A DNA stretch of 64,000 bases, taken from assembly GCA_963978905.1 (NCBI GenBank), contig OZ022256.1, forward strand, positions 7,547,501 to 7,611,500, given 5' to 3'. Of this stretch, positions 1 through 11,858 are shown in pieces. This DNA is from Trichostrongylus colubriformis (taxonomy: Eukaryota; Nematoda; Chromadorea; Rhabditida; Trichostrongylidae). A program made the position numbers and the translations under genes. A model generated the notes under the pieces. It made no database searches. It worked only from the letters and a program-made list of their open reading frames with translations, and was not told the DNA's origin. How positions within the stretch are numbered: the stretch's first letter is position 1; every line of letters begins with the position of its first letter.

Positions 1-225
1 GCTTATTCGCTTCCCACTCTGCGTCTCTGACCACGTGACCGCAGCCCCTTCGCTTCTAGAGCCCTCGGGCTTCGCCTCCTCGGACGTCCCACCTGGTTAG
101 ACGTAACTTCGAGGAGCAGTGTATCAGGCGAATTTTTTTCGCGTGCAACTTTGCATGTGGCTCGTAGTATGCATGTACAACATAGATACATGGTGAACTA
201 AAATTTCCGTGTACGACTCCTTTAA
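1..225. repeat. Right part of a long-TIR MITE (family R1), cut by the window edge
   Basis: The right end, from about 128 (gaatttttttcgcgtgcaac, then a gcatg...acaacat...acatgg pattern and a closing ttccgtg..cgactcctttaa), matches the right arms of complete copies at 26873-27255, 45427-45855 and 50487-50908. The left arm lies outside the window. Confidence 0.7.
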
Positions 226-457
226 GATGTAGGATGATATATTGGTACATGACACAGATCTACTGGCTACCCACCAGATAGAATTAGCATACAGAAGATG
301 GAGAATGTTAAGGCACGAGCATGGGTGCGCCACAAAAACCTCCTAAATTCAGTTTTTCCTACTGCAACGGCATACGTCCTGGAACATATGCTAGGACGTA
401 TGCCTGGATATATCTTATCTTCTCAACATGGCTTACGAGTCGTGTAGTTTCGCGATG

Positions 458-604
458 TTTTCCGAATGGCAGTCTTGGCTCTCCGCATCCGAATTCTTAT
501 CCAGCGATGGTTTCGGGACATATGCTAGGACGTATACCCGGACATATGTCTAGAGTCGCTGGTTAAGAATTCGGATGTAAAGAGCCATGTCTGCAATTCG
601 AAAA
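458..604. repeat. Hairpin-forming inverted repeat, ~50-bp arms
   Basis: Arms 458-508 and 555-604 are near-complementary (shared core catccgaattctta / taagaattcggatg) around a 46-nt loop. The loop carries catatgctaggacgtat, which is also present at 387-403. Probably a small fold-back MITE. No gene was found between 606 and 1121. Confidence 0.7.
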
Positions 605-1121
605 ATATAGGAAATTACATAGCTCGCTAACCATGAGCAGAAGAGAAGGTTGCGGACAGCAAGAAAAACTCTGTACGATGGGTGTATGCCACTAGGATAA
701 AAACTGACGTGGCCGCGAGTGGCACGCAACGCTGTCGATGTAAATTATGGGCGCCAAATTAGTTGGATCCTAGAGTCCCAAAGCCTAAAATCGCGCCAAA
801 TTCCGGATGCCGCGAAGCGAAATTCTGATGTAATGGCACACAGTCCTGTTCGATATATGCTAAAAACGAGTGGGCTAGGATATTTTATCGGGCTAATAAC
901 ATCCAAACAAACGTTCAAAAATCAACAACTCACGTCTTTTAAAAGGTGTGATAACAAGTTCTGCCACAGAAACAAAGGAAGAACAACAAAATCTTCTCTG
1001 AATATGTATATTAACAACAGTGATGACTATATATACATTTGACAAAAATATTAGGAATCCTGAATTGAATGATAAAATCAACGTTTACACCACCTATCCG
1101 ACATATCTTATATAACCTTCT

Positions 1122-1474
1122 TTAATCAGCATTCAATAGTATTTCTTTAACTTTCTTCGAATTTCGTTTCTCGGACTTCCTCTTCCTCTTATTGCCTTTC
1201 CTAGCACTTTTCGACTTTTCACACTCACCTGAACGAATAAAGTGAACAACTGAAATGGAAGATGAACTGCAAATCTTTCCTTACATTGGCACTGCTTTTC
1301 CTGCTTGACTGGAGCAACATCTTTGTCTACCTCCACATCCGTCGTTTCTTGAATGTCCTTTTCCTGCAAAATAATCGAACTACGGTAGCTTCTTTCACAC
1401 AAAGGACCCTTGCAATAGGGTATCAGAAATGTCCGACATGTCTTGAAAAGTTCGTCCCTCAACTTTGAAAGCAT
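1122..1474 (-). CDS. Hypothetical two-exon protein, Lys/Arg-rich C-terminus
   Basis: Exon 1 is 1474-1285 and exon 2 is 1228-1122, separated by a 56-bp intron (GTAAGG...GTTCAG). The junction rebuilds a Cys codon and gives a continuous frame of about 98 residues. The N-terminal part is mixed (LSKLRDELFKTCRTF); the middle is acidic. The C-terminus is strongly basic (KGNKRKRKSEKRNSKK), which resembles a nuclear/nucleolar localisation signal, and ends LLNAD-stop. I do not recognise the family. The start may be an upstream exon rather than this ATG, since TTGAG precedes it in frame. Its evidence is the splice geometry and the sharp change to K/R-rich composition in the spliced frame only. It could be the 3' end of a longer gene interrupted by the mariner debris at 1.9-2.7 kb. 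Confidence 0.4.
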
Positions 1475-1879
1475 GTCGCACTCGAATGCGCCTAAGCAAT
1501 ACTATGGAACAAATTGTTGAAAAAGGGCACTGTTGAGGGATGGTTACTATAGCTGATCAGTATTCTACTTCGACGCTCAAAGGAAATTATCGACGACCGA
1601 ACCATGGGCGACTGATACGACCGCCGGTACCTTATGCTTCCCTACCACGATCTACTCGCTCCAACACTCAGGTCCAAAATAGGTTATGGTCTTCGATAGG
1701 CAGCAGTGCGTTCTCCCCTGCCACCTGAATTAGGCAGTTCGGTCACTTCTCTAGAGAACAAAATGGCCTCTACGAAACTACTCACAGCGGAGGTCTACGT
1801 TTTTACAACACCGAGTTCGTTCTAGTCACTTCGCTAAGGAATTGTTCTCAAAGTTGAGAAGAATGGAGATGACTTCAGA

Positions 1880-2669
1880 CTTCTACACTTTGATCCACTA
1901 TTCACAACATTCTATGCAAAAGTTGCCTCGTGCAGCTTTGACTGGAGTTATTCACAATCCGTACTGAACAAGAGCTCGAGGGCGAGCCAATGTATAGCAG
2001 AGGCTCCTCGAGCGAGAGCAAATGACGACGTGGGCAGACTTCATCATCGCTCAGGACGAGAAATGGATGTCATATGAAAATTCATAGAGGAAATCGCGGG
2101 GCTACCAGATGACAAGCAGCCACAAGTTATTCCAAAACAAGGCGTCCACATCAAGAAGGAGATGATCTCATTCTTCCTCAGCTCCACCTGAGTGTATATG
2201 CTATGATATCCTACCCCAGGATGCTGTTGTGTCTGCAATGGTACTCTGCGAATAACTGTGACAGATGGCGTCTCGCGATCCCATTTCACATCGTTTACGA
2301 GGAAAGCTTCTGATAGTGATAGGCAGGGCTCGACCATAGCCTACTTCGGAGGTGGAGGAGCTGGCATCACTTGGCTACCTTTACCTCTATGCTCACTTGA
2401 CCTTAGCCCTTGTTACTACGTTGCTTTCGGAAAACTGTAGGCCCACCATAAAAAGAAAGAATTCAAGAATCTTCAGGAAGTCAATCGTGCAGTAGGTAGA
2501 TGGATCAAATCACTCCGCTCTTCTTCACGTACAAAATGCATTGGTGTTGTGTGCAATCGGTGGGGAGCAAGGGAAGTACACAAACTTGGCTGACAGCTTT
2601 CGTTTTTGTAGTAGTGTTTTTCTGCTGAATGAACCGACTGAATTTCTCAAAACTTTTCGGACACCCTAA
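1880..2669 (+). mobile_element. Decayed mariner-type transposon
   Basis: Broken frames keep transposase landmarks: FIIAQDEKWMSYEN at about 2040-2085, equivalent to the family's conserved DEKW block, and CSLDLSPCYYVAFGKL at about 2390-2437, equivalent to the PYSPDLxPxDY catalytic block with the D changed. Stops and frameshifts lie between them. The right end reads aacttttcggacaccctaa, a plausible mariner inverted repeat, followed by TA at 2670. I could not find the left inverted repeat, so the left edge is approximate. The element ends about 67 bp downstream of the UTP6 stop codon. Confidence 0.7.
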
Positions 2670-2736
2670 TAATATCAAATAACTACAATGCTGTCCCAAA
2701 GCGACACCCGAGACGACAACAGACAATAGAAGACAC

Positions 2737-5700
2737 TCAAAGCAAGAAGTAAACGCTAACCTCCTCTATTTCAGAAGTTGCCGCGTCCTGGAGTAAACGT
2801 GTCCATTTGGTCAAAAACTCCTCTAATTCCGGTCCTTCGAAGAGTTTCAGTCCCGTCTAAAACAACAGATATCCACATTTATAGAGAAACTTAAGATCCT
2901 ACAACAATAAAGACCGAAAAAGTGACAAAACAGCGTCAGGCAGTAACAGTCTGCAATGCTTTGAGCAGGATACCCAAAAGAGAAAATTCATAAACGAATT
3001 AAAAACATGAAAAGGTATTAAAACGTGAAAGTGACCTGATGAACGAAATGGAACTTTGCAGGATCGTATGCTAGCGCCCATTTTCCATATAGAATTACTG
3101 CTTCCACAGAAACGCCATCCTTTTCCATAACTGCTGTTTTGATGATAAAACCAGCGAATTTGGTGTCAGGTTTGGGCCGCTCTATTTCCTTCCGATACAA
3201 AGCGCAGTAGAACTCGGCCCTATACCGATACGATTAGAGGAAACTACCAATTTTTAAAACATAAACAGAATCAGGAATAATGTGGCGCATCGCACAGAGG
3301 GAACGGGGATTAGAACAAAAGCCCAGCTCAGAAGGGTAGGCCTACGAGCTGCACCACTTCTAATGTTACGCAAACCATCTCCCTTCCAAAAAGATGTTGT
3401 CCCAGGTTTTTCCCCTGAGCTTAACCAGAACCCATGTGAGGGCCTAATATCCCCTTGCGTGTAGGACCTAAAATTAAATATAAACATGCATAAGCAAGAG
3501 AATAAGTACCTGTTAGGCTTGTTGTTGACTAATTCCATTATTCTTTCTCTTAATCTTTCAGCGGTCAACTTCCCCTCATTAAAAAGTTCGTTCAAATATT
3601 CCACGAACAGAATCTTGATCCGTGAAGCTACACTTGCGTTCGCATACTTTAAGGCATCTTTGAACGTCTGAAAGAAAAAGGCGATAGAGCTAACCAATTG
3701 ACAACAGCAGCTATAAGTAATTATATTTGTAAACAGCTTCATATTTTGCATATAGCACACTCACTAATGAATTTCTAATCACCAAAGATATTATATCAAT
3801 CGATGAAAAATGACAATTTGGTAAACACACCTGCTCGGTTTCCTGAGGAGCATGCATTATGCTATAATCTATGGCATGTTGCCAAATCGGAAAGTTTTCG
3901 TCTGGATCCACCTAAACTGAAGATTTCACTATCACAAGGGATACAAACACCTCGCAAATGAAAAAAAAGCAGCAATGAATTCCTCACCTTCTCTAAAGCA
4001 CGATTACATGTATCTTTAAAATCATCTGACGACATGTGACCATTATCAATACATTTTTCAAGGTACACGTCCCACATAACAGCAGACCGAGGCCTTTTCT
4101 AAAGTGTTTGACATTGAGAATATCTTTAGGATCAACCAACAAAGCGAACAAACCTCGAGGCATTTCGCGATATAATCGGTATCGAATTGGTCCGGGAAAT
4201 CGTGCATGGCACTCTCCAGCTCGGTCCAATCCTTATCATTCATCCAACCACCATCGCACAGACCACGATACACGTCGATGATTTTGTGATCAACAAAGGC
4301 ATCTATGCAATTTCAGATGATACTCATATTAATGACAAGAGAACGATATGTTGCAATTAAACAAATAGCAAATATGAACAAGCGAACAATAGATTACGCC
4401 CTTGCTTCTAACAAATTCCAAAGTACCTCGTGGTTCCGTGTCGCGAAGCCACTGCAGGTATAACCGATGCATCCTTTCCGTAGATGTCTTTTTCAACGCT
4501 TCTTCATACAAATCGAATTTTGACTATAAAAACACAACTGCTTTGAGCGTTTGTATTCAACTAAAAAATCTCAGTACCTTCCCGCTGTCAGCAGCCAACT
4601 CTAACTCGAATAACCTTGTGTCTTCATTATCGAACTTCTTGAGCTCATCCATGATAAAGGATCTGATTTTCTCAATATTAGGTACTTCTACTTTACTGCA
4701 TTCCTTCCACATTTCCATGAGCATACCTACAAAAACTACAGTATACCATCTATACTAGAGGTCTTTTGGGTAAAAAATTGGTATATGACATAACTTGAAC
4801 GGAAGTCATAGTTCGGGTTCCAGTTTAACCCGGCGAACAATTTGTAGATGATCGCAGGATTGCATTCCTTGTGATACATCATGTAATGGGAGCGACTGGA
4901 TTAGCTGGTGATGAGCAGTACATGGTTTCCAGAGGAAAGATTTGAAAACTGAACGCTCAAGTGGGAACACCACACGGTAGTTGAACCATGTCGCCCGTTT
5001 CGCGTGCCACGACACTTGCGATCCAATGACCGCAGATTCGTATGTTCGCGAGATATCTATGTAGCATATGAGGGCCTAATGTTTCGGGAAAAGATGTACA
5101 AAACCAACTGCTTCAGTAGGAGAGGTTCAACCAATGAACTATAATGGCAGAGGCAAGTACCCTGGATATTTCGTTTGTAGCAATATGGGGGAGGGTTCCC
5201 ACTGTAGACGCTTCTTTTACCTTAGCCACATTGCGAAACACCTTCCTTACACTTTGAAGCTTAGGCAAAAATATACGATTGAGTAAGACTTACGCGTCAA
5301 AGAGATGTTTAAATGTGCACCTTCTATAATATAAGATGCCCCTTCCACTTATTTCGACGTCACCCAAATGTAATTCAGTATCGGACGCAAAGGAGTAGAG
5401 GAGCGTGCAAGGACTAACCTGAGGCTTCACTATTTGGCACAGCAGACAGCGCCTGCTCGACTACTGCTTTCGCTACGTCCAAATTCATTACTGCATCTTC
5501 AACTTCTTCGTCATAAACACCTAAGAGAATCAAATTAATGGAAACGTGTTTTAAGGTCTCCGAAAGAGTTAAACTTACGGTCAGTATCACCTTCGCCCGA
5601 GTCAGGGCCACGACTTCCACTTCCTTCGGTAAGGAACTTACGCCGTTTGAGAACCCTAAGTAAGACTGAAATCGTAGTTCTTGTGAGAAGCAAACAACTT

Positions 5701-7028
5701 CTATGCTCACTTGTCGACGAAATGGATCTCGATAGTAAAGAAAGCCACGTAAAGTGTAGCTGATTGTGGCAGCAGACGTAATGATGTTAATATTTGAGTA
5801 CGAGCATTCTGCGGGCTTGCAGCAGAGAAAAACAACCATAGTGCGAAATCTCTTCGTAGTTTTTCATTCTTACCGTGAATCTGAATCAGAAACAAAAGGA
5901 TCAATTTAGGTGCTATCTTCATAGAAAGGGATCAGATCATCAACAAAGAAGAGCAAAAAGACCGCCGCAAATGCGATATTCGAAAACCTGTGAACTTCGC
6001 CAGAATTTGACTCTCGAATCTCAAGTGTGATATTTGGACAAGGTAACTCTGCTCTGCTGCCGTTAAGTTTTGAGATCGCAGTTACACACCGTGTCTAAAT
6101 CACGATGCGATCACAGTTCAGGTGTGGATAAGATACGTATTGACCCACGATCGCAAGGGCCGGGACGCATGGAATATGCACGCCTTGAAACTGCGTCACC
6201 GAGAAAGCTCTAGAGCAGCACATGGAGTGGAAGGAGAAATAGCATGCCCAGACGAGAGTCTCACACAGTAATGGACCGCGCCGTCCGAGAGCGATCGCTG
6301 CTATCACAAGCATAACTGCGGCCTAGTGGATGCAATCCCGGAATAAGCTCGAAGTTTAATAAAGAAATAAAATGCTCACTTGTAGAGCTCGTGTGTAGGC
6401 TGCCGACAATTCACGACGCATCGAATTTTTGTTGAGAAAATGTATGAGCTTTTCCCACAATCGGATATCACCCTAAACTTTTGGGAAAGTCGTGAACAGA
6501 AAAAGTTCTACGTCTAAAACTCAAAATAATGATGCGGTGCAGCAAACCAACATGGTAGTAGCCTACCTGGAACCGATCGGCTGCTCGTCTGTATATGCTT
6601 GCAACTTTCTTTCGCATAGGGTCATCAATCAGCTTCTTCTTCTCCCAATACTGCATTTTTGCTCGTCGGGCTTTCAGCAAAGTTAGGAAATCGCAGAGAT
6701 AATCCGCGTAGAGAAGAAAATCACGAGGAGTCTTCTCCTATAGCATAAGTATTGAGCGAATATGAATAAATCGAAATTGGAACCACGAAACAGTTGAAAA
6801 CTCACTTTACTACTAATTCAATGTGTTTGTAATAGAAAAAATGGGAGAATAAAAGCATGGAACAATTCAGCTATGAAAATCACTTACATGTTTATTCAGT
6901 CTGTATTCGAACTGTCGACATCGTTTTATGAATGCAGTGACCTCTGGTTCCGTGAATAGTTGAACATAGCTGAGCTGCTCAAAAGTCGGCAACAGACCTT
7001 CGAGGCTATGTTCAACAAATTCTCCCAT
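2737..7028 (-). CDS. UTP6: UTP6 homolog, HAT-repeat component of the small-subunit processome
   Basis: Fourteen exons: 7028-6888, 6737-6567, 6472-6380, 5880-5711, 5655-5579, 5520-5419, 4726-4578, 4523-4427, 4302-4154, 4098-3988, 3911-3831, 3667-3510, 3219-3036, 2856-2737. All junction phases agree and sum to 1803 nt (600 residues), the usual UTP6 length (~600). The N-terminus (MGEFVEHSLEGLLPTFEQ, then EPEVTAFIKRCRQFEYRLN) is the U3-associated UTP6 domain. The following segments (DPMRKKVASIYRRAADRFQ, GDIRLWEKLIHFLNKNSMR, LYVAFFTIEIHFVDK, MWDVYLEKCIDNGH) are half-a-TPR (HAT) helices. In other eukaryotes UTP6 joins the UTP-B complex on nascent pre-rRNA in the nucleolus and is needed for 18S rRNA maturation. 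The last exon is read through the GAG|GTTAGC site to a stop; a spliced alternative end is possible. Exon 4 ends in phase 2 and exon 5 in phase 1, which fixes these junctions. Confidence 0.93.
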
Positions 7029-7050
7029 TTACTAGCTGGAATATCCTGTG

Positions 7051-7062
7051 ACTGAAAAAAAG
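7051..7062 (-). promoter_or_regulatory. Probable spliced-leader trans-splice acceptor of UTP6
   Basis: On the minus strand a long T run ends in CAG (TTTTTTTCAG), 23 nt before the UTP6 ATG, with no open upstream exon. Such a site is typical for SL addition in nematodes. Inference; a cis-spliced 5' UTR exon is the alternative. Confidence 0.55.
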
Positions 7063-7167
7063 AGCGTCAGTGCCAACAACTCATTGCTCAGTAAAAAACA
7101 AAATGGCGATATGTGAAGAACACACAGAGGGGACAGGGTGGTCCATTTATTCGAAGGCTCCTCCCCT

Positions 7168-7268
7168 TCCTGGACTTAATTACAGTCCGTTTCGGAGCGC
7201 TTGATAGGGCGTGGTCTGAGTGGGGAGAGTGAGTGTGAGACGGGTGGCTACGAAATGGACTGTAAGAG
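7168..7268. repeat. Short variant of the GGGCGTG MITE family
   Basis: Ends cagtccgtttcgg and cgaaatggactg are inverted. A gatagggcgtgg sequence inside resembles the family core seen at 7374-7552 and 11681-11858. Confidence 0.5.
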
Positions 7269-7373
7269 TCAAATCTCGTGGATCACAATACTCCTTTGTA
7301 TCGTCCCCCATGTTTATTGGCTTGATTTGATAATGCTCAGATGTAGACTGAGACTCGTGGGCCTAAAATGGGT

Positions 7374-7552
7374 ATACAATCCATTTCAGTAAAACTAATT
7401 GGGCGTGTCCTACGGACTTGTGTGAACGTGTATCACACTCTCTCCATTCTCTCATTCCGCCACACACTCTCACTCTCGTCACTTACCCTCACTCTCGCAA
7501 TTCACCCAAGTCCGTGGGACACGCCCGATCAGTGTTTTCGAAATGGACTATA
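7374..7552. repeat. MITE, GGGCGTGTCC family, copy 1
   Basis: Imperfect inverted ends (atccatttcagt...attgggcgtgtcctacgg against ccgtgggacacgcccgatca...tttcgaaatggacta) surround a CT-rich interior with repeated cactctc units. A second copy lies at 11681-11858. Confidence 0.75.
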
Positions 7553-9699
7553 CATGCCTCTGAGAATGAGACAGGAGATCCGTATCCTAACTGACCTTCA
7601 GAAGAAGCGATCGAATGTATAAGCACAATCAAAAGGAGCTGGTATCCCAATGAGAAGAAAGGAGGGGGACAGGTCACTGAGCAAGCAACAATTAGTAACG
7701 CCATTACATGTTCGAATGTCATTAACATACCACAATGATAAGCGACTTCATATGATCCAGTGAAGCAAATGCTTCTGCAAAATACCCCAGTTATGACATA
7801 TTCAACATTCAACGACCTGCTCCCACCACACCCGTCGAATCAGAGTAAACAGACCGACCGACGGTGATGAAATATGTAGCCAAAAATCTCTGAAAGCTGC
7901 ATGGTAGTCTAAATTCATTTGCCAAAGCAGAGAGCGAAAAGACTTCTGAGCTGGAATGGAAATTCTAATTTAGTATGGCGGAACGAACACCCATGCGTAG
8001 AATAAAATGCATCGGTCCGCAGAGACTCTACGGATCACACCACATTTGGCAACTTTTTCTGCCGTTACCTCATTACAACAGTGTTTGACATTACAAGTGT
8101 TTGAAGGAGTGTTATAATAGTATCATCCACTTTCAATCCTGAAATGTAGCGTTGAAGCTTTAGTGCTACTGTAATCGGGAGGGGGGGGGGAAGTCACGGT
8201 CGCGCTGTCGTCCCTTGTTCAATACCCTTCTACATTAACACCAGGCTTTCTAATGCTATCTGTTTTTATTGAAGGAGTTTTTCCAGGGAATCTAGTATTG
8301 GCCCTCACAATGTTTCTTATAGAACCAGGTTTTAGAAGGAGCTTTCTCTTATTTATCCTTCTTTCGATTTTGCATGTTTTACTGAGATTGCCTGTCTTCA
8401 TATGACTTCTAGAGTGCCTCAATTCGGTTTACTGCCTCATCATCACTCATAATTCTCCCAGTCCCATTGTTTGTGACCATAAAATACCTAACATCACAAA
8501 ATTAACGTAATAAAATTCAGAAATTCGTCCACGCAGTTTTTCTTCATCGTATGGTTAGGTTGTGCACCAAGTTCGTACCGTTTTTATCATTCTGTTTCAC
8601 AAGATTTTCCGCAACTTTCGACAGGTTTTATACTGATAGAGCATTTTCTGCTCCACATAACGGTACTATTCGCTCCTTGAATGCTGCTTATTGCCTGCCA
8701 TCGAGTCCAAATATATATGCATGCAAACAACCAAAATGCATGGCCTTCACAGCAGAATTTTTGCCTTTCATTTCGCTGGTGGGTTGTGACAACCAGGGCA
8801 TTCTCAGGTGTTAAGGAAAATAGCCGCTTCAGCACGACCCCCTACCTATTTACGTGAACCAAATCCGATCCCCCCCTTTTTTTTTACCTCTACCATACCA
8901 GTAACTGTTGCCGGATTGTATAGCTGAATGTGTTTTATTGCTATGTATTCTTACCTGAGGCAAAAGGATATTCATTCCACATCTCCTCACACGGGTTCGT
9001 CGTGAAATACTAATTGCTTCTCATCTGCTTATTGAAAGTTCTAGTGCTCATCTCTGACGTCTGCAGGTGTGACCCCCCTCCTGTGCGTCAAATACAACCC
9101 CCTGTCGAGGAATCCTCGACTCCGGCTGTACCCTGATGACAACAACGTGTGTCACTGTGATGATTTTCACTGATGGCTAATTTTCCATCCTTAATCACTG
9201 CAAGAAGCGGTTTGGGATCTCACTGGTGGAACGACGAGGGTCGGTCCATTACTGGACTATTTTCGAGTTAATGGTCTGGAAGAGGGTTGAATACAAGTAT
9301 GGCAGCTCCTTACCGGATAAGACACAGATTGGGAGCTTTGAACTTTTGCGCTTTAACAACCCATTTGTTGTGAACGTTAGCCAATGAAACCGATTCATAG
9401 CAAACATAGTTGGCACAGAAAAATGATAATATGTAGACAACTTGTCCGTTTTGTAGAGCAGTGGAGCTCTACGAAACATTTATTAACCTTGTTGAAAGAT
9501 GGAGGGAATGTTGTGAATTGCCGAGGAATAAAAAAACGGCATGAACTTATTATACAACATTTCTCCAACTCTTGCTTGCGGTAAGCCGAGAGAAAGCTGT
9601 GAAGAGTGAAGTTTTTGTTGTTCATGTTTCGCGGTAATTGTCAGAATTGAAGCATGTGACTACAAATGTGATGACATCCGCAGTTTAGGGCGTTTGTGA
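7553..9699. other. 2.1-kb stretch without a recognisable gene
   Basis: Only short, unsupported frames. A G9 run lies near 8181 and a C/T run near 8872. A Lys-rich 67-residue frame at 8422-8219 (-) has no splice or family support. Seen in sequence: nothing else structured. Confidence 0.5.
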
Positions 9700-9799
9700 C
9701 AATGGCGGATAAGGACACTGATCGCTGCTTTTCAAATGACGAAAATTTAGACTGGGCAGACCAGAGTCTGTTTTTTGTAAACATTGTTGTTTTGGTCTT

Positions 9800-11086
9800 A
9801 TGACCCGAAGTGACGTAAAAGAGGTGCATTTTGCAGTACTGAACGGCATCTGTCCCGAATGCGGAACTCGGAAAGCCCATCTATATGAACACTTGTTCCT
9901 GAATCATTCCTACACTAAGGAACGTATTGATCGAGCAAAAAGACAAAAGCGTATACGGAAGGTACTTTCGGTTGCAAATGAAGGCTACTCCTGCGAAGTG
10001 TGTGGGCTAATCTACAAGACAAAGAAAGTCCTAACCCGGCATAAAAAAAGGAAGCACGACTTGGCAGGAACTACGCATATGGAATGTTGCCTCTTTTGCC
10101 CACTCTGTGCAGAGCGGTTCAAGGTTTGTGAGCTATAAGACTCTTTTCGATCCTAAGTATACGGGTTTGCCTTCACATGCTCGTTCAAATTTTCAGAATC
10201 ACTGGGCATTGATCAAACATGCAAATGAGAAGCATGCTGTTTCTCGCGACCAGTATATGATAGAAACTGCAACATTCGAGGATAGAACAGCGTTTGAGGT
10301 TGGTGAGAACGCTTCTGTGATGCTTTGATCTTTTCCCGTTTCTTCGGCATCTGTGTATACTTGTATTGCACACTTAGTTTGATGTTCAGAACTGGAAAAC
10401 TCAGCTAGAAAGTGAAGCTGCTGTAAGGTTCTCTGTTGTAACTAGTCGTAAACACGCGACTGTCCTTGACATACATGCGATGCAGCAGTTCAAAACCATC
10501 CCGTGGCTATGGACACGGTAGACGTATACGCTCCAAAAAACTTGTTGATAACTGTACCGCTTTTATGAAGGTACTTTGCGCCACTTCTTGAATTTTTGCT
10601 TTTTCACAGTGCATTTTGAGCAGTATTTAGGTTGCCGATAGCGGAGATCGTATCAAAGTGAAATTTTGTCGCACTCATTGCGGTCATGAGCTACAACCAG
10701 CACTTTTACCTACGAATACCACGTCGAGAGCGAGTGACGTTCTTTCACCCGCTACTTCATTTGGAGAAACTAAGGATGATGCATTCCCACCTATGCATAA
10801 ATGCGATATACAGGCTGCCCGCAATGGTACGTGCGTGCTGGACGCCAACAAAGAGTTGCTGCAGGAATTCGAATTGGTGAGTGAGGTTTCAGCTTCACTG
10901 TTGGCACTTCCCATAATGTTCGTTTAGGTGAGCGCTGCCTTACTGCGAAAGCTTACCCATCTTTCGAAAATCGCCAGCCCTAGAGTACAAGGCCGCATGA
11001 AGGAAATAATTGATTTGATGAGGGATATGGATGTCAAGGTCTCTGAGGAAATCGCTCGTTATCGTCTCCCTCTGAGTCAGAGTTGA
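9800..11086 (+). CDS. C2H2 zinc-finger protein with a FLYWCH/MULE-type zinc domain, one frame break
   Basis: Five exons: 9800-10123, 10197-10298, 10390-10570, 10631-10876, 10928-11086. Exon 1 carries an irregular finger (CPECGTRKAHLYEHLFLNH) and a canonical one (CEVCGLIYKT...HKKRKH). A third finger is assembled across the exon 1/2 junction (CPLCAERFK|NHWALIKHANEKH, C-x2-C-x12-H-x4-H), which confirms that splice. Exons 3-4 encode the second zinc-binding unit: NWKTQLESEAAVRF, then YMRCSSSKPSRGYGHGRR, DNCTAFMK|V, and FCRTHCGHEL. This arrangement of a Cys, a CTAF-like Cys and an HxGH pair resembles domains near MULE transposases and FLYWCH proteins. Exon 5 is helical and ends LPLSQS-stop. Exon 3 is 181 nt, one more than a multiple of three, so the frame shifts between about 10440 and 10485: a pseudogene or a base error. 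The start is uncertain; an ATG at 9702 opens a short acidic frame out of phase. Likely a nuclear DNA-binding protein. Confidence 0.72.
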
Positions 11087-11215
11087 ACGCGGCTAGCTCG
11101 ACGTTTTGCCCTGCCATCGCCCTGCCTCTCTCCGAACTACGGACTCAGTCAAGGTTTGTAAGGCTTTTTTCCAGGGATTGGAGTAGAAACCGAAGAAGCC
11201 ATCAGGAAGTAGTCC

Positions 11216-11431
11216 ATGAGGGAATATTGGACGGCGTTCTATTCAGCTTTGTACCTTTCAGATGTGTTCCGAAAAGTGACAGTGGTTGAGATCGGACGAG
11301 TGGCTGAGATGCTCCACATATGGCTTGTGGACCCACGCAAGCAGTTGTGGTGGTACGACACCAAGTTTCTACGACCAAAGCAAGTTATGCTGAGATATAT
11401 TAGAGGTATCAAGCCTTTTAATTGTACCTAG
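11216..11431 (+). CDS. Unrecognised open frame, possible exon
   Basis: 71 residues with aromatic-rich, protein-like composition (MLHIWLVDPRKQLWWYDTKF). A donor-like GGTATCAAG follows at about 11406. It begins 130 bp after the zinc-finger stop on the same strand. I do not recognise a family and see no partner exon. It could be a remnant of a mobile gene or chance. Confidence 0.2.
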   Translation: MREYWTAFYSALYLSDVFRKVTVVEIGRVAEMLHIWLVDPRKQLWWYDTKFLRPKQVMLRYIRGIKPFNCT

Positions 11432-11680
11432 AGTGGGTTTACATACATGAGGTCATGTACTCTTCCTTTTTCCAAGACTTTTTGATTACCAACTCATAAG
11501 CATTCATTTCATTTAGTCATGAATAATTAATTTTTTTCCTTAGTCGCACTGCCATATCGTTATTGACAACATATGTATTACCTAGAGGCTGGAGATTTCC
11601 CAGAATCTCGTCTGGTGATTTCGTTAGAGAGCTGATTTTGTGTCTGGCCCAATTTAGCGTCGATATGCTTAGGTATGATG

Positions 11681-11858
11681 TAGAGTCCATTTCCCAAAAA
11701 CTGGGTAGGCGTGTCCTACGGACTTGTATAAACGTGTATCAAACTCTCTCAATTCTCTCACTCAGCCACACACTCACACTCTCGCCACGCACTCTCACTC
11801 TCGCCATTCACCCAAGTTCGAAGGACACGCCCAATCAGTTTTCGGGAGATGGACTATA
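11681..11858. repeat. MITE, GGGCGTGTCC family, copy 2
   Basis: Same ends and CT-rich core as 7374-7552 (gagtccatttccc...aggcgtgtcctacggacttg, then aaggacacgcccaatcag...agatggactatac). The two copies differ mainly by small substitutions. Confidence 0.78.

Noticed and set aside
8178..8190. Homopolymer runs (G here; C at 35810 and 54247) as regulatory elements
   Set aside because: Simple low-complexity tracts with no associated gene feature.
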